Origin: Thysanoteuthis rhombus | Lineage: Eukaryota; Mollusca; Cephalopoda; Oegopsida; Thysanoteuthidae | DNA length: 64,000 nt | Direction: 5' to 3' | NCBI GenBank assembly: GCA_963457665.1 | Contig: OY735209.1 | Location: 4,972,081-5,036,080 of the forward strand | Shown here: positions 1 through 11,278 of the stretch, piece after piece | Layout: every line of letters begins with the position of its first letter | How positions within the stretch are numbered: position 1 is the first letter of the stretch | Notes under the pieces: generated by a model | The model's input: the letters and a program-made list of their open reading frames with translations, nothing else | The model's database searches: none | What the model was told of the DNA's origin: nothing | Program-made: the position numbers and the translations under genes

Positions 1-350
1 AGATATAAAAGTACATACATAAATAAATAGATATATAAATACTTACTCAAATATATGCACACATATATATACATATATATATGTATAAATAAATATATAT
101 ATATATACATAAACATATACAAATAGATTTATATGTAAGTGTATATATATATATATATATGTATATATATAAAGGTATACATATATATATGTATATATAT
201 ACATAAATATGTACATAATAGATTAATACATTTATGTATATATAAAATATAAAAATATATAAGTATATATAGATATATATAAATGTTCATAAATTTTTTT
301 ATTTATATATATAAATATATATATATATATAAATATATTGATAAATATTT
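1..350. repeat. AT-rich microsatellite
   Basis: Nearly pure A/T made of interrupted TA, ATAC and TAAA tracts. On its right it abuts a reverse-oriented Penelope-like tail, as the other AT tracts of this window do. No coding or RNA signal is visible. Confidence 0.9.
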
Positions 351-600
351 TCATAATTAAGGAAATAATTTGTTATATGAACACATTTATGATTCTGCTT
401 GGTTTGTGATTTTTTCAGGTGAATGATTCAATTCAATTCAAGTTCCCATTTAGTGCACTTTTTGGCAGGAAGATGTTCTTTAATAGGATGTAGGATTCTC
501 TTTCATTTTATATATCTTTTTATTTTCTTCGTTTAGTGGTTTGCCTTTGTTCATCATATTTTTCTCTTCCACATAGTGGAGATACTTTGCTAGCTGGTAG
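351..600 (-). mobile_element. Penelope-like element tail (degenerate, minus)
   Basis: Read on the minus strand this resembles the tails at 44285-44440 and 45725-45990: a GAATCATTC-type lead, a CCTGAA box near 415-420, an AGAATCATAAATGTGTT stretch, then AT repeat. The part distal to the box (about 430-600) also resembles 45800-45930, with shared pyrimidine-rich wording and a TTTAGTGGTT block. It is a broken, old copy with no coding part left. Confidence 0.5.
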
Positions 601-1134
601 TTGTAAATTTGCACGAGTTACTGTTGGCATCTTCCTTATCAGTATGTTCTTATAGCATCAGCTCTTTGTGATACGTTTATTCCTCTGAGAGTATTTTATT
701 CTCACTTGAATCTGTTAGGGTTTACTTTTGCATGACTTAAGTTGTTAGTTTAATTATTCTAGGTTTGGCTGTTCCTACATATCTAAGATAATTATGAAAA
801 GGTGATTGGGTTCTTATCAAAGTGGCAAGAGATATAAAATAATAATAATGTAATTAGTAATGCAGCGAAAGCTAGTGTTAATAATAACAATGGGACTACA
901 ATGAATATGGTTGCTAACTTTTAGTGTACCAACATGTTGGGTGTTCATTGTATTTTTGTATCGCTGCAGTCACTAATTCTTTTCAGTGTTTTTTTCTTCG
1001 TTTTCCATATACTTTGTTATTGTGGTACTAAGTGTGAATTTTCTTTTGTTGGAATATGAAATAAAGAATCAAAGAATATATCTGTGTGATTTTCTGTAAT
1101 CATGATATTTCTTGGTTTTGGTTTGGTTTAAATC
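601..1134. other. Intergenic, nothing recognised
   Basis: AT-rich unique-looking sequence. No open frame with family resemblance, no RNA gene and no inverted repeat was noticed. Confidence 0.5.
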
Positions 1135-1695
1135 CTATTTAGGGGTGGATTCTGGTAGAGGAAAAAGTCTGGGGGTCCGTACCCCAGCCACCTTGCTCAG
1201 GCAAAGGACATTTTGAAAACAAATTTTCATTATATCTAGATAAAGTAATTTGGAAAAAAATAAAACAACTCAAAAAATATTGAATAAAGATTAACCTTGA
1301 AAGTACAATGTATCATATCTATTGTGGATGGAGTAAAAAGAACAAAAATTGGATCAAACTTCAAATTATAGACATTTCCGTCTTGTCTCAATACAAAAAT
1401 CAATTCCTTTTGGTGTTTATTATAAAATTGTTCAATGCGATTCATAAATCATTTTTCAAATAAAATATCATTTTTGTATGTTTCAGTAATTTATCTTTGA
1501 AAACATGATTTATATTTTCAGTAATAAACACAATAAAAATTATTAAACACTCCTGATGTTTTTTTGTTACATATGAAATAAAATTAACAGTAAATTTAAA
1601 AAATGTTTTTTTTCAGCAGGAGATCAAAGCTCCCCTGAGATTAGGAGGCCCTGGGCTACAGCCCACTCAGCCCAAATGTAAATCCAGCACTTTGA
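1135..1695. mobile_element. hAT-like non-autonomous element (candidate)
   Basis: The left end reads AGGGGTGGATTC and the right end, reverse complemented, reads AAGTGCTGGATTTACATTTG followed by a GC-rich block ending in GGGCCTCC. Short TGGATT-bearing termini around a GC-richer edge and an AT-rich core are typical of hAT-derived MITEs. No transposase is present. Exact ends and an 8-bp target duplication were not established. Confidence 0.35.
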
Positions 1696-1889
1696 TTTGA
1701 AGCAATACTATCTTCCAATCCACCATTCCAAATGCTGTATTGAACTATTTTCCATAAATATCTTGAAAGATGAGATCCCGTTTGGGTTCCATCCAACCAT
1801 GGATGTCCACATTTAGGTACCCAACGCGGAATTCAGCCTTCTCACTTAAGGTAAGGCAGTTCGAAAGCTGAAAACTTATAATCAATAGA

Positions 1890-2460
1890 GGATTAGCATT
1901 CCAAGGGAAATTATGAATCACCATCACTCATATATGCTGCTTTTTACCTCATAAATTGAGCAGTGGTGGCTGTCAAATTAAGTGACCTTGATGAAAATAC
2001 TACCAGTATTGTTTGAATCATGATTTAAAAGAAAAAAAACAAAAAACAGGTCTAATCAGTCACTTGGTGATCAATTAAAATTTGGGAAATAGGGTTGATC
2101 AATGAAAGAGTTACATTTCTTGCCTTCCGTTGGGCTGTGATTGCTAAAAAGTTCTAATTTTCAAAAATTAAGCATGAATGCTACTGGATACAGACTAAAG
2201 GACAAATTTAGCATAAACTTTCATTGCAAACCCCCCCCCCCCTAAAAACCTATTATGGGAGGAATTTTCAAAAAAACAAAAAAATTGTTTCCCTTTTCAT
2301 TGAGGGGAGTGCATGTGCAAAATTTCAAGTTTCAACTATGAATGGTAGGAGCTGTGCAAAATCCAGATAGGTACAAATGTTAAAACTCATGAATAATCTA
2401 AACCTAGCAACACTGTTTGAACCGGTCTGTTATGGGTAGCAGTGATTAACAATGATGAAT
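1890..2460 (+). repeat. Dispersed repeat R-alpha, copy 1
   Basis: Unclassified interspersed repeat. It matches 59980-60400 in the same orientation, including TAGCATTCCAAGGGAAATTA at the left, GATGAAAATACTACCAGTA in the middle, a C-rich tract (12 C at 2231-2242) and AACCGGTCTGTT near the right end. Partial copies lie at 14590-15085 (minus), 28790-29060 (minus), 48765-48995 and 53340-53445. No open frame and no clear terminal inverted repeat were seen. Confidence 0.7.
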
Positions 2461-2879
2461 TGGATTTGTTTTATGTGACCCATACTTGATGTTCCCTTCT
2501 AAAAAGACTCATTATCATAAGTCGTACTTGCTTACACTACAAATGGTGGATGGAATGCCAATCATGTAATGAGGTTGCCATCAGGATATATTCCGAATAT
2601 AGCCTTTTTGAAACTGACATTCAACTATCATTATGATTTCCTTTCTTTCTGAGAGTATTTCTGTTTCCTCACAGCAGCGGCCATTTTGTTAGTGATATTG
2701 GTTCCAATAATATGCAAACCCCAAAAAATAATTTTTGATAGTTATCAAACACTTTGAACCCCAATGCCTATCAATGAATGAAAAAAATGAATACCATTCC
2801 TTAACTTTCGGTCACTCTGAATAAGGTAAAAATATAATTTTTTTTTTCCCAGATCAAACTATAAATTCTATACAACGTA

Positions 2880-3215
2880 ACTAAATAGTTAAACAACAGT
2901 AGTTATCAAAGATGGTAAAAGATTCTATCCTCTTTTGTATTTGTGTCTTCCAGCACTCCTGACCACACTGTTTTGTTTACATTTTGAAAAATGGCAGCAG
3001 TCTTCCCCTAGACTCCTTCTAAAATGTTTTCTAGAAGAAAAGCATTTTTTTTAACCTTTTGGAAACCATATTTTGATGGGTTTGTTAAGATTTACATTCT
3101 CTAGAATCTAGGTGTTTCTTCACACCATTTTAAATGTTTAATAATGAAAAATTTCAAAGATTTCATAAATAGAATTTATTTAGACCATATTTATACATAC
3201 AATTAACAATGAAAA
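2880..3215 (+). repeat. Dispersed repeat R-gamma, copy 1
   Basis: Shares long stretches with 17880-18220: a TATCAAAGATGGT segment, TTCCAGCACTCCTG followed by a T-rich tract, AGACTCCTTCT, and ATAAATAGAATTTATT near the right end. A shorter reverse copy is at 32340-32400. It lies on the 3' side of ZNF array A, as the second copy does for array B, so it may belong to the segmental duplication. Class unknown. Confidence 0.6.
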
Positions 3216-3499
3216 GAATAATTCAACTGAATCTGAGGTAATTCTGAACCTGGAATTAAATTTTCAGAAACACCTGTATGTCCTATATAGTAAATTCTGA
3301 TTAAATAAATTCTTGTTTTCATTGAAGTGATATTACCTGCATTCTTTTTCTGTAATCTAAAGTCATCATTTATAGATTCTAAATTCAATGTAGTAGAATG
3401 ATATCCGTACCTTGCATAATTGAATCACCATAGCCAGTGTGTGTACCAGGACTTATTACCCAAAAAAAGAAAAAAAAAAAGATCTTTTAACTAAAATTA

Positions 3500-3840
3500 T
3501 TTCCAGCACATGACTTGGGCATTGATGGTTGGTCCAAAATTACCATAGAGACCTCAAAAAAAACTCTCTTGAAGAAACGAAAAAATGTTTTTAGATGATG
3601 CTTAGTGTTGTACTTATACAAACAGATCTTTTTATCTAGAATTATCTAAAATATACCAACACAAGATTCGGGCATTTTTGGTTCAACCTTTGAGACAATA
3701 AAAGCACTTTTCTGAAAAAAAAAAGTTTTTAGATGCCATTTAAAAAAAAAAAAAATCTCTATGGTTATTTTGGAACAGCAATGCTTATATCTTGCGTTGG
3801 AATCTTTTAGATAATTCTAGATAAAAATATCTATGTTTTC
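3500..3840. repeat. Foldback / inverted-repeat cluster
   Basis: About 45 bp at 3625-3670 (core TATCTAGAATTATCTAAAA) returns inverted at 3787-3832 (core TTTTAGATAATTCTAGATA). A second pair, ACCATAGAGA near 3532 and TCTCTATGGT near 3758, is also inverted, but the order is a-b-a'-b' and not nested. Part of the left arm is also present as a direct copy. It looks like a scrambled foldback element or MITE. Confidence 0.5.
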
Positions 3841-5734
3841 AGATAATTTTGGATAAAAGATCTATGCTTCTAGATAATTTAGGATAAAAGATCTGCTGCA
3901 AATTCTCAAGGTTGTAGCCCCCAAAATGTGACCTGGAGCACCTGCAGACGAGCAAATCAAGAAGAATCTGTTGCCCACTTGGCTGGTTGTTTGGGCAGGC
4001 CATTTGTTGAGCAACAGTGATTCGATTGAGACTTAAGTCAGTTGATAAAGTTAGAGAAAGATCATGAGAGCAAAATAAATCGACATATAATAAACGGTTA
4101 GAAAGCATTTAGTGAAAATAGAAACATACTGAAAAGCAGCTTGCCAATATGCTTCAAACATGAAGTGTACAAATAATGTATAATATCAACCATAGCATAG
4201 CGATATAAAACATGGGAACCAACTGAATCATTTGAAAAGAAAACTCAGAAGTGCACAAAGAGGAATGGAAAGTGCAATGTTAGGAAAAACATTGAGAGAT
4301 CAAAAAAGATCAACATGGGTTGATATCATACAGCCTTTCAAATTGTTAAAAGATTAGAAAAGAATTTTGCAAAATATTTTTTACAGACAATCACACAAGT
4401 AAAGAACAATGAAGACAAAAGAATTATTTTTGAGGTCAGAAATACACAAGAAATATCCCACATGACTTGGATTTTTTATTCCCTTCTGACCTGATAAACT
4501 TCTTCCCTTAATCTCTTTCAAGTTTCTGAAATCTGTTTAAACTAACATTTTTATGCATAGAAGATTTCTTTATTTTAGTTTTAAGACGAGCATCGAATTT
4601 CTATTCATATCTTTCATGCATGAAAATACGAACTTCAGTAAATTTCAAAGGTGAAGAGAAGAAAAAGTAAATAAAGGCAGAGAGGAATAAAAAGGACAAT
4701 CCTTTTGCAAGGGATTATTTCCATGTATATCCAGCCTTGGAAATTTAAAAAGAAATCATTCAAGGGGAATAACTTTTTTGTCTTCATCGTTGGACCCCAC
4801 TCATGTAAGAGTACTAAATCAATAAAATTCGAGAACATGAAACATATTTTGAAACATAAGTTTATTCAAAATTAAAATGTATATTAGCATTCCATATTTT
4901 TTTTCAGATGATTGAGCTCTTTCTTGTTGTTTAAGTTGTTTGCATGATGCTTTAGACTATCCATTCTACAGCCTTCTTCAGGAATATTATCCGAGGGCAA
5001 TGGTAGTCAACAGAATTTAAAAAAAAAAAATGGTACCAATGTTTAATGTTTAGGATTCAGGTGTTTTCAAACAGACAGTAGAGAAAATTAGCAGTTGGAA
5101 AACTAAATTCTCAAGAAGGAAAACATTTTTTTGCAAAGAAAAAAACAAAACATACTTTTTATTACATGGAAGTCAGTGTCCATAATTTTCTTCCGCATTA
5201 TAAGTGAGTCTCTGTTCTAACAGATTTTCCATTTTCATCCACCTTGATATAGGGTGAGGCTAGTCCAGCAGAAAGACAGAAATAAATATAGAATATTTTT
5301 AAAATCATGACACCTCACCAGAAGGTTACATTTTGACAAAACTTATATATATAAGTAGCAAGCTTAGTGGGAGTTTAATCTTCCTAGCAACAAATGAAAT
5401 GGAAAGGGGCAATGATTTTATTTATTGACTACTGAAATGTTTTTGTCTAATTCATTTGCTCTTTACAGTCGGTGTAACTTTATTCAGTAGAGATCTTTCT
5501 ATTTTTATTTTTAGCTATGATTTTGAGAGTCAAATTTAATGTTTTGAAAATTTGGGTCCATGCTAAAACCATTTTAAAAGTGATTTTACGTTATATCAAG
5601 CCACCTCATCACTGGTCAATAGTGCATGCTGAAAGAGGAAAACATTTATATTTTGTGGTCAAATTATGGGCAATAAATATCTATAACTCCAAGTGTCTGA
5701 ATTTTCAAAAGTTTAATAAGCAAGTGTCCTGCTG
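3841..5734. other. Intergenic, little recognised
   Basis: AT-rich. The only recurring motif is CATTCTACAGCCTTCTTCAGG near 4961-4982, closely matched at about 21320 and, with one class of changes, at 55880; reversed it starts CCTGAAGAAGGC and may be a Penelope-like tail fragment. The short frames here show no family resemblance. Confidence 0.4.
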
Positions 5735-6200
5735 AAGTATGGAAACCTTGGTAACTTTATGGTATTATTTAAGCCCTTGGTAATTTTACAGTATTATTGA
5801 AACCTTTGGTAATTTTGCAGTATTATTTAAACCCTTGGTAATTCTATAGAATTGAAACCCTGGTAATTTTACAGTATAATTGAAACCTTTGGTAATTTTA
5901 CAATATTATTGATAGCCTTGATAATTTTATCGTATCACTGAAACCCTTGGTAATCTTACAGTGATATTGAAATCCTTAGTACTTTTATGGAAATACTTTT
6001 ATGGTATTATTGGAACCCCAAAATAATTTTACGGTATTATTGAAACCCTTGGTAATTTTACAGCATCATTGAAACTCTTGGTAATTTTAAAGTTTTATTG
6101 AAACCCTTGGTAATTTTACAATATCATTGAAACCCCTGGTAATTCTATGGTATTATTAAAAACCTTGGAAATTTTACAGTAGAACTGAAATGCTTGATAA
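5735..6200 (+). repeat. Minisatellite, about 29-bp unit
   Basis: About fifteen imperfect tandem units built on CCTTGGTAATTTTACAG followed by TATTATTGAAAC. Period is 29-30 bp with some shorter units. It directly precedes the Tc1 remnant and could be an expanded part of its left arm. Confidence 0.9.
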
Positions 6201-6234
6201 TTTGAAAAAATATTTCTTCAATTGAATTCAAAAA

Positions 6235-7130
6235 AGAGTTCCATTTTTTTTTCATTCTCTTCATTGAAGAGTTCCACTACTTTCAAGTAACGTCTGGTAA
6301 TATGAGAGCCAGAATGGGAAGTTCCAAACAATCCACTGATATTCAAAGAGAGGTAATTATTGAATTGAAAAGTAATGGCAAAGGTCATCATGAAATATGT
6401 TGGCTAAAATCTGCTGTTTCAAAGATCAGTAGTCAATGTGCAGCCAAGGGAAATTTCACAACATGTAAACGTTTAGGGCAACCTCCAAGAGCAACAGAGC
6501 ATACCAAAGGTGAATGAAAAGAGGAATGTCTGTCAACCCATTCCGCATTGAAAACCAACTTGGGTTTTTAGAATAAAAGAATTTCGAAGAAACTATTGAT
6601 GACAAACAACCTTTTGTTGAAGTGCAAGAACTTCTGTAACAGAATGAATTATTTGATTGCGGAGGACTGGTCAAAGATAATGTGGTCTGATGAATCCAAT
6701 TTTTGTCTTTCTTAACAACTTAGTATGCTTGTATGAAGACCACAAGGATCAGAGCCAACCTGTCAATTATTCACACAACCAATAAATTATTAAATATCCT
6801 CCTGATGTCATGATTAGATTGTGGGGGGGGGCTCTCCAGTTGTGGTTAAGAAGGATATTATTGATGTCACATCTACTCCCATTCATGTAAATAAGAAACA
6901 GCACCATTTTTGTGCAGAATGGTGCCCCATGGCATCCCACAAAATGTATAAAAAAATTTATTAAGGATCATGATATTGATCTTTCCTAATGGTTCCTGAA
7001 CTCACAGGACTTTAATCCAATAGGAAATTTGTAGAATATTATGAATTAAAAAATTGCACCAATGAAAATCATCCTTATAGATCATCAGTATTGGCTTGAT
7101 GCATATTGAGTGAGGAAGAGTAGTAATGGT
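6235..7130 (+). mobile_element. Tc1/mariner transposon, decayed transposase
   Basis: The N-terminal part, open from 6302 to 6517 (71 residues), resembles the paired helix-turn-helix region of Tc1 transposases: MGSSKQSTDIQREVIIELKS, a glycine, then a serine-rich helix, and a GQPP hinge like the usual GRP motif. Past a stop and frame changes come MWSDESNF (6678-6702; first catalytic D kept), FVQNGAP (about 6909-6930; the usual D of VQDGAP is N) and QDFNPIGNL (about 7007-7033; the usual E of NPIEN is G). Two of the three catalytic acids are therefore lost and the frame is interrupted repeatedly. The copy is dead. Terminal inverted repeats were not located. Confidence 0.85.
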
Positions 7131-8224
7131 AGTTAGCTCTGTGTAGAAACAAGATAGTTATGGTAGTTTAGAATGAAGGGATTTGTCTCCATGTGCTTTG
7201 AGTTTATCGCCACATGCTGACATCAAGATATGTTCTCATGAAGGAAGGTAGTCGATAATTGCTATGAGAGAGAGGAGAATTTTCACGCTCAGTATGAATA
7301 TGGACACAGAGTTCATAATCATAATAAAGACACATACAAATGTTTAGACAAACAAATAGGATGTACATTTAATAACCAGACACATAAAGCTGAAAGGAAA
7401 ATACAGGTAAATATTGATAAGATCGATTGAGATAGACTACTGATACCTTATATCAATGATAAAAACAAATACTTACCTTGTTAATACTAATTCTTTCTCG
7501 AGCAAGTTTTTGCACCTGATATTTTTCATCTTTTCATGATTTTAGGGTGGGGCTCCCTAACTTTTACAAAACACCAAGTGAGTTCAAATGCCAAGTTTAC
7601 AAACTAATTTTCTGCTTCCAATGATAAAATAAGTATTGTAGAAGAAGGCACACAATATAAGATAAGTAAAAGGCAGGGTTTGATAACATTTCAAATTCTC
7701 TCAAATCTCTTTTTCATACCAGCAAAAATTTTAAATGCCAAACTTTTTCCCTTTCTCACTGATACCTTAATATTCTCTCATGGTATTCTGCAGGTGTTTT
7801 CACCTGGGATAAACCATGCATCCAGTACAGGAAATTATATCACTTTAATTCAATGATATTTAAAGCTTGAATATCACACTCACAGTTTAAATTGGCAACA
7901 TATAGCATAAGGCCAATTTTTAAATTCAGGCAACTTGTGGGAATTTTTTGTTAAAATTTGAAACTATACATTTTTGGAAAGCTTACCAGAGGTAGAGTAA
8001 GAAAAATAGGGATACAATTTTTTCTAATCCCCTCTTGTGTATTTTACAGACCAAATTCAGTTTGCCTTATAAATACTCCTACTTTGATGATTTCAGACGA
8101 GTATTGATGTGTCAAAATGTTAGCAATGAATTTAATTTCCTAACTCTCTTATAGGATAAGGAGGATTTTCCCTATTTTTGTTTTGAAAAATGTCCAAAAA
8201 TGGCCCAAAACACTCCAAAAAATA
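7131..8224. other. Intergenic with R-zeta copy 1 (about 7640-7875)
   Basis: The segment around 7640-7875 contains TATTGTAGAAG, AACATTTCAAATTCTCT and GGATAAACCATGCATCCAG, and recurs at about 20100-20215, 36275-36365 and, inverted, 60840-61070. Each copy lies a few kb or less 3' of a ZNF array. The rest of the interval shows nothing recognisable. Confidence 0.55.
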
Positions 8225-8870
8225 ATGCAAAACCTTGGCTAGTTTGATAAATAGGTGTTTCGATGTAGTACAGTTAAAATATTGCTGTACAAAATAATGT
8301 AATTAAGTATAAGCTAGAAAGAAAACATATTAAATTATAATAAGACTTAATCAGTGCTGTTTTGAACAGTACAGAATACTTTGGAACGAATTAACCGCAC
8401 TAATCAAGGCACGCCTATACATTATTCATTTAATAAGAGACAGATATAGCGCATCTTAATGGAACCATTGCTATCTGTGTCTCCAATCACTGTATCTACA
8501 GTTCTTCAGTTAAAACTATTTTGCATTCAACATTGTGCCTTGTTGAACAGTAGAGGGAATTTCATCATATTTCAAAAGTAAAAATCAACCTCGGCTTTCT
8601 TGAAATATTGTCTCACTGCTTGTCTCCCATACATTATTGAGGGTTTTTCCTTTCATCTGTCTTGCCAAGCGTTAAACTCCAACAAATGAAGTATAGGTAT
8701 ATCTTGATTAGTGCAGTTAATTTGTTCCAAAATTTTCTGTATTGCTCAAAACCGTATGGTCTTATTACAATTCAATGTGTTCTATCTTTCAGCTAAAAAA
8801 CAATACCTTGACATCAAAACCAGAACTAAGTAAGGTTTTCCTGTACTCATCATCACAGACAAAATAAATG
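8225..8870. mobile_element. MITE-like element with long inverted repeats
   Basis: The left arm (about 8225-8440) and right arm (about 8680-8870) are imperfect reverse complements over roughly 180 bp. For example CGCACTAATCAAGG at about 8396 pairs with CTTGATTAGTGCAG at about 8703, and AATAAGACTTAATC with TATGGTCTTATTA. A loop of about 240 bp has no coding frame. A non-autonomous DNA transposon is the simplest reading. Confidence 0.65.
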
Positions 8871-8999
8871 AAAGAGAAACAAATCTAAAAATTTATTCTT
8901 CCTGTCTCACCGTGATGATGATGGAGCTACTTTGGGATTTGGGGGGAAACAATAAAACGTTGGGAAGTACATTCCTTTTTTTTTTCCCATTCAGCTATC

Positions 9000-10025
9000 T
9001 TCTTTGATTTTCCTTCTTCTAGCAGGAGGAATAGTCAAAGAAATACAGATAAAAAATGGCATCTAACATATCTGAACCATAAAGAGACTGAACAGACCAT
9101 TAGAATAGAAAAAAAGGATCAAAATGGTATCGAGTATATCCGATCATTTATTAAAGAAAAAAGGGTTAAGATTCAATTTTCAGTGATAGACACTCCTAGG
9201 AGAAAGATCTTTTTCATCCAATTTTAGGTGCTTTCAATCCTTTGATCCAATTGTTGATGTCAAGCATCTGGGTACTTTCTTTGGTTCAGTCATGACTTCT
9301 ATCTCTTGTGAACTTTTTATCTGAGCTTTTTTGATTCACTGAGAAAATGATAAAGCAGTCCTACACATACAGCATTCTGTGCTTCCAGATGCTGTATTTT
9401 GTCCAATGTGTGGTACAGAGTGCATTTTTTCCCCAAAGGAAATGTGTTTTGGGTAGGAGGGAGGCACCCAAAGGTATACATAGGTCAGCCCCAAAGCATG
9501 TACATATGCATATAACCTCAGGTAGGAACAGGTGGACCCCTCCCCTAGAACCTCAATGAAAGCACCAAATATTAGTTGCCAAAACATGTTTTTACAGTAA
9601 TACTGAAAGCACCCAGAGACTTGACATCAACAGTTTTATACGATGACAAAAAGTAGGAGCCCAATTTCGCATTGTACTTACATTTCAAATAGAACCCATC
9701 TTGTAAAACCTTGAAATTTTTTTCTTTCTAAATTTCTGTATGGTTCAAGAGTCTTATGGATTGAAAGCACCTAAAATTAGAAGAAAAAAGATTCTTCTAG
9801 AAAAACTGCATGTCACTAAAGACCAAATCTCAAGTTAGTAGATTATTAATATATTCATAGTCAGAGCAGCAGTATTGGTTTAGAGAAGACAGGTATTCCT
9901 GTAAGAAGTAAATGTAGTTTAGCATCATTTGAGTGTTTCAACTTATTTGCTGCATTCCTTTCCATTAAAAGTTCTCAAGGTTTGTCTTGGTGGTTACTGC
10001 ACAGAACTAATACGATTGGATGAAG
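9000..10025 (+). repeat. R-beta repeat, copy 1 (3' flank of array A)
   Basis: Two blocks, 9000-9170 and 9820-10025, match 21660-22130 in order and orientation: units with ATCAAAATGGTATC, then GCAGTATTGGTTTAGAGAAG, and TGGTTACTGCACAGAACTAA at the end. The middle (9195-9800) is an inserted inverted-repeat element absent from the other copies. An inverted copy lies at 59590-59990, 3' of array E. Confidence 0.7.
9195..9800. mobile_element. MITE inserted in R-beta
   Basis: Termini 9203-9240 and 9759-9797 are inverted repeats (AATTTTAGGTGCTTTCAATCC at the left; GGATTGAAAGCACCTAAAATT at the right, which are exact reverse complements over this stretch). A second inner pair, TTGATGTCAAGCATCTGGGT (about 9253) and CACCCAGAGACTTGACATCA (about 9609), is also inverted. 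The paralogous R-beta copies at 21.9 kb and 59.7 kb lack this block, so they act as near-empty sites. Confidence 0.7.
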
Positions 10026-10779
10026 AAGATAAAAACTCAAAATTTATTTTTTTATTGACTGATCAAAATACCTAAGACTTCTCATAAGGTTACTTAGATT
10101 CAAGTTATGAAACAATGATTTTAGGTTAGTAATAGCTTACAATGAGGTGTAGAAGGCAAACCTTTCCATCTCTGATGTGTAAGTGAAGCAATACTAATTC
10201 GAATTCATATTCTCTTTTCCTATCTCTGGCTCATTCCATCTAAAATTGTGATTAACAACTATAATGAATTCTTTTTACAGATTGGAGCAAGTAATCCAAA
10301 CATCACAATACAGTCAAGCATCGCAACCTTAGGACCAATCTGAAATTCCTTAGTTTTTGGTGCAGGCCAACTTTCAGGTACCATAGGGTCGAGTCATTAA
10401 CACAACAAGGCTATGTGAATAGACTGCAATTTGAAAGTACCCTAATATCAATAGAACTCTTGTTTAATTTTTATGAAATTTCAATAAAATATGTTTGAAC
10501 TGCTCTCAAACAATTACCTGCACTTTTTCGTTTCACAAAAGAATATCTGCTGGGAATTTCTTCAACAGGATTTTTTTCAAGTTTATGCCATACTACTTGT
10601 TATTCAAAAAGTATGGTTTACTTATTGATAAATAAAGGTTAACAAAATTTGATAATTACTTAATCCTTAAAAATACCTGGATTTCTGATGTTACCACATT
10701 TGTGATGCTCAACTGTACTATGTCTTCAATATGTTTGTATGTTGAATGCTGTGAAAACACTGAATTTACTTCTCATACT
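10026..10779. other. 3' flank of ZNF-A, nothing recognised
   Basis: AT-rich sequence between R-beta and the first eroded fingers of array A. A minus-strand transcript of A would probably end here or just before, but no single poly(A) signal stands out. Confidence 0.4.
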
Positions 10780-11278
10780 TGATATGAATACAAATATCTG
10801 CACACTCCACATGAATATATTTTCCTCTTCTATACTTCAAATAAATGTGGTATTTCTCCTGTGTGTATGCATATGCTCCTTTAAACATGTATTCACACAC
10901 TTCATATGAATATGATGTTTGTACAGTGTGTCTTTAAGCAGTTTTACAAGTGAAATTTGTGAAAATGCTAAATTGCAAGGTGCACATGAATATTATGAAC
11001 ATTTTATCTCCGGTTTGTGTTTGCATGTTCCATTTCAAACTAAAATTTGATGAGAATCCAACTTTACACACTTTAAACGTATATGGATTCTCTTCAGTGT
11101 GCATTCAAATGTATCTTTGTAAACTTGAACTCTCTGAAAAGGCTGATCTACATACTTCACATTAATATGATTTCTCTCCACTGTCAGTTTCAACAACATT
11201 TTCTAAGCGCACATAATTTCTATGCATATGTTATTTCTTTATTTAGTGTTCTGCAGTGTGTCATCAAAATGCTGATAC
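10780..11278 (-). pseudogene. Eroded C2H2 fingers 3' of ZNF-A
   Basis: Beyond the stop of array A the 84-bp finger rhythm continues on the minus strand for about 500 bp: TGTGAAGTATGTAGATCAG-like knuckles, TTCAAGTTTA-type helix starts and CACACTG-type linkers stay recognisable, but stops, length changes and lost Cys/His codons break the frame. Similarity falls with distance from the intact array. This is former coding sequence now in the 3' untranslated region. Confidence 0.75.

Noticed and set aside
9336-9587. Overlapping frames on both strands inside 9.2-9.8 kb
   Set aside because: They lie within the inverted-repeat MITE interior and resemble no protein family.
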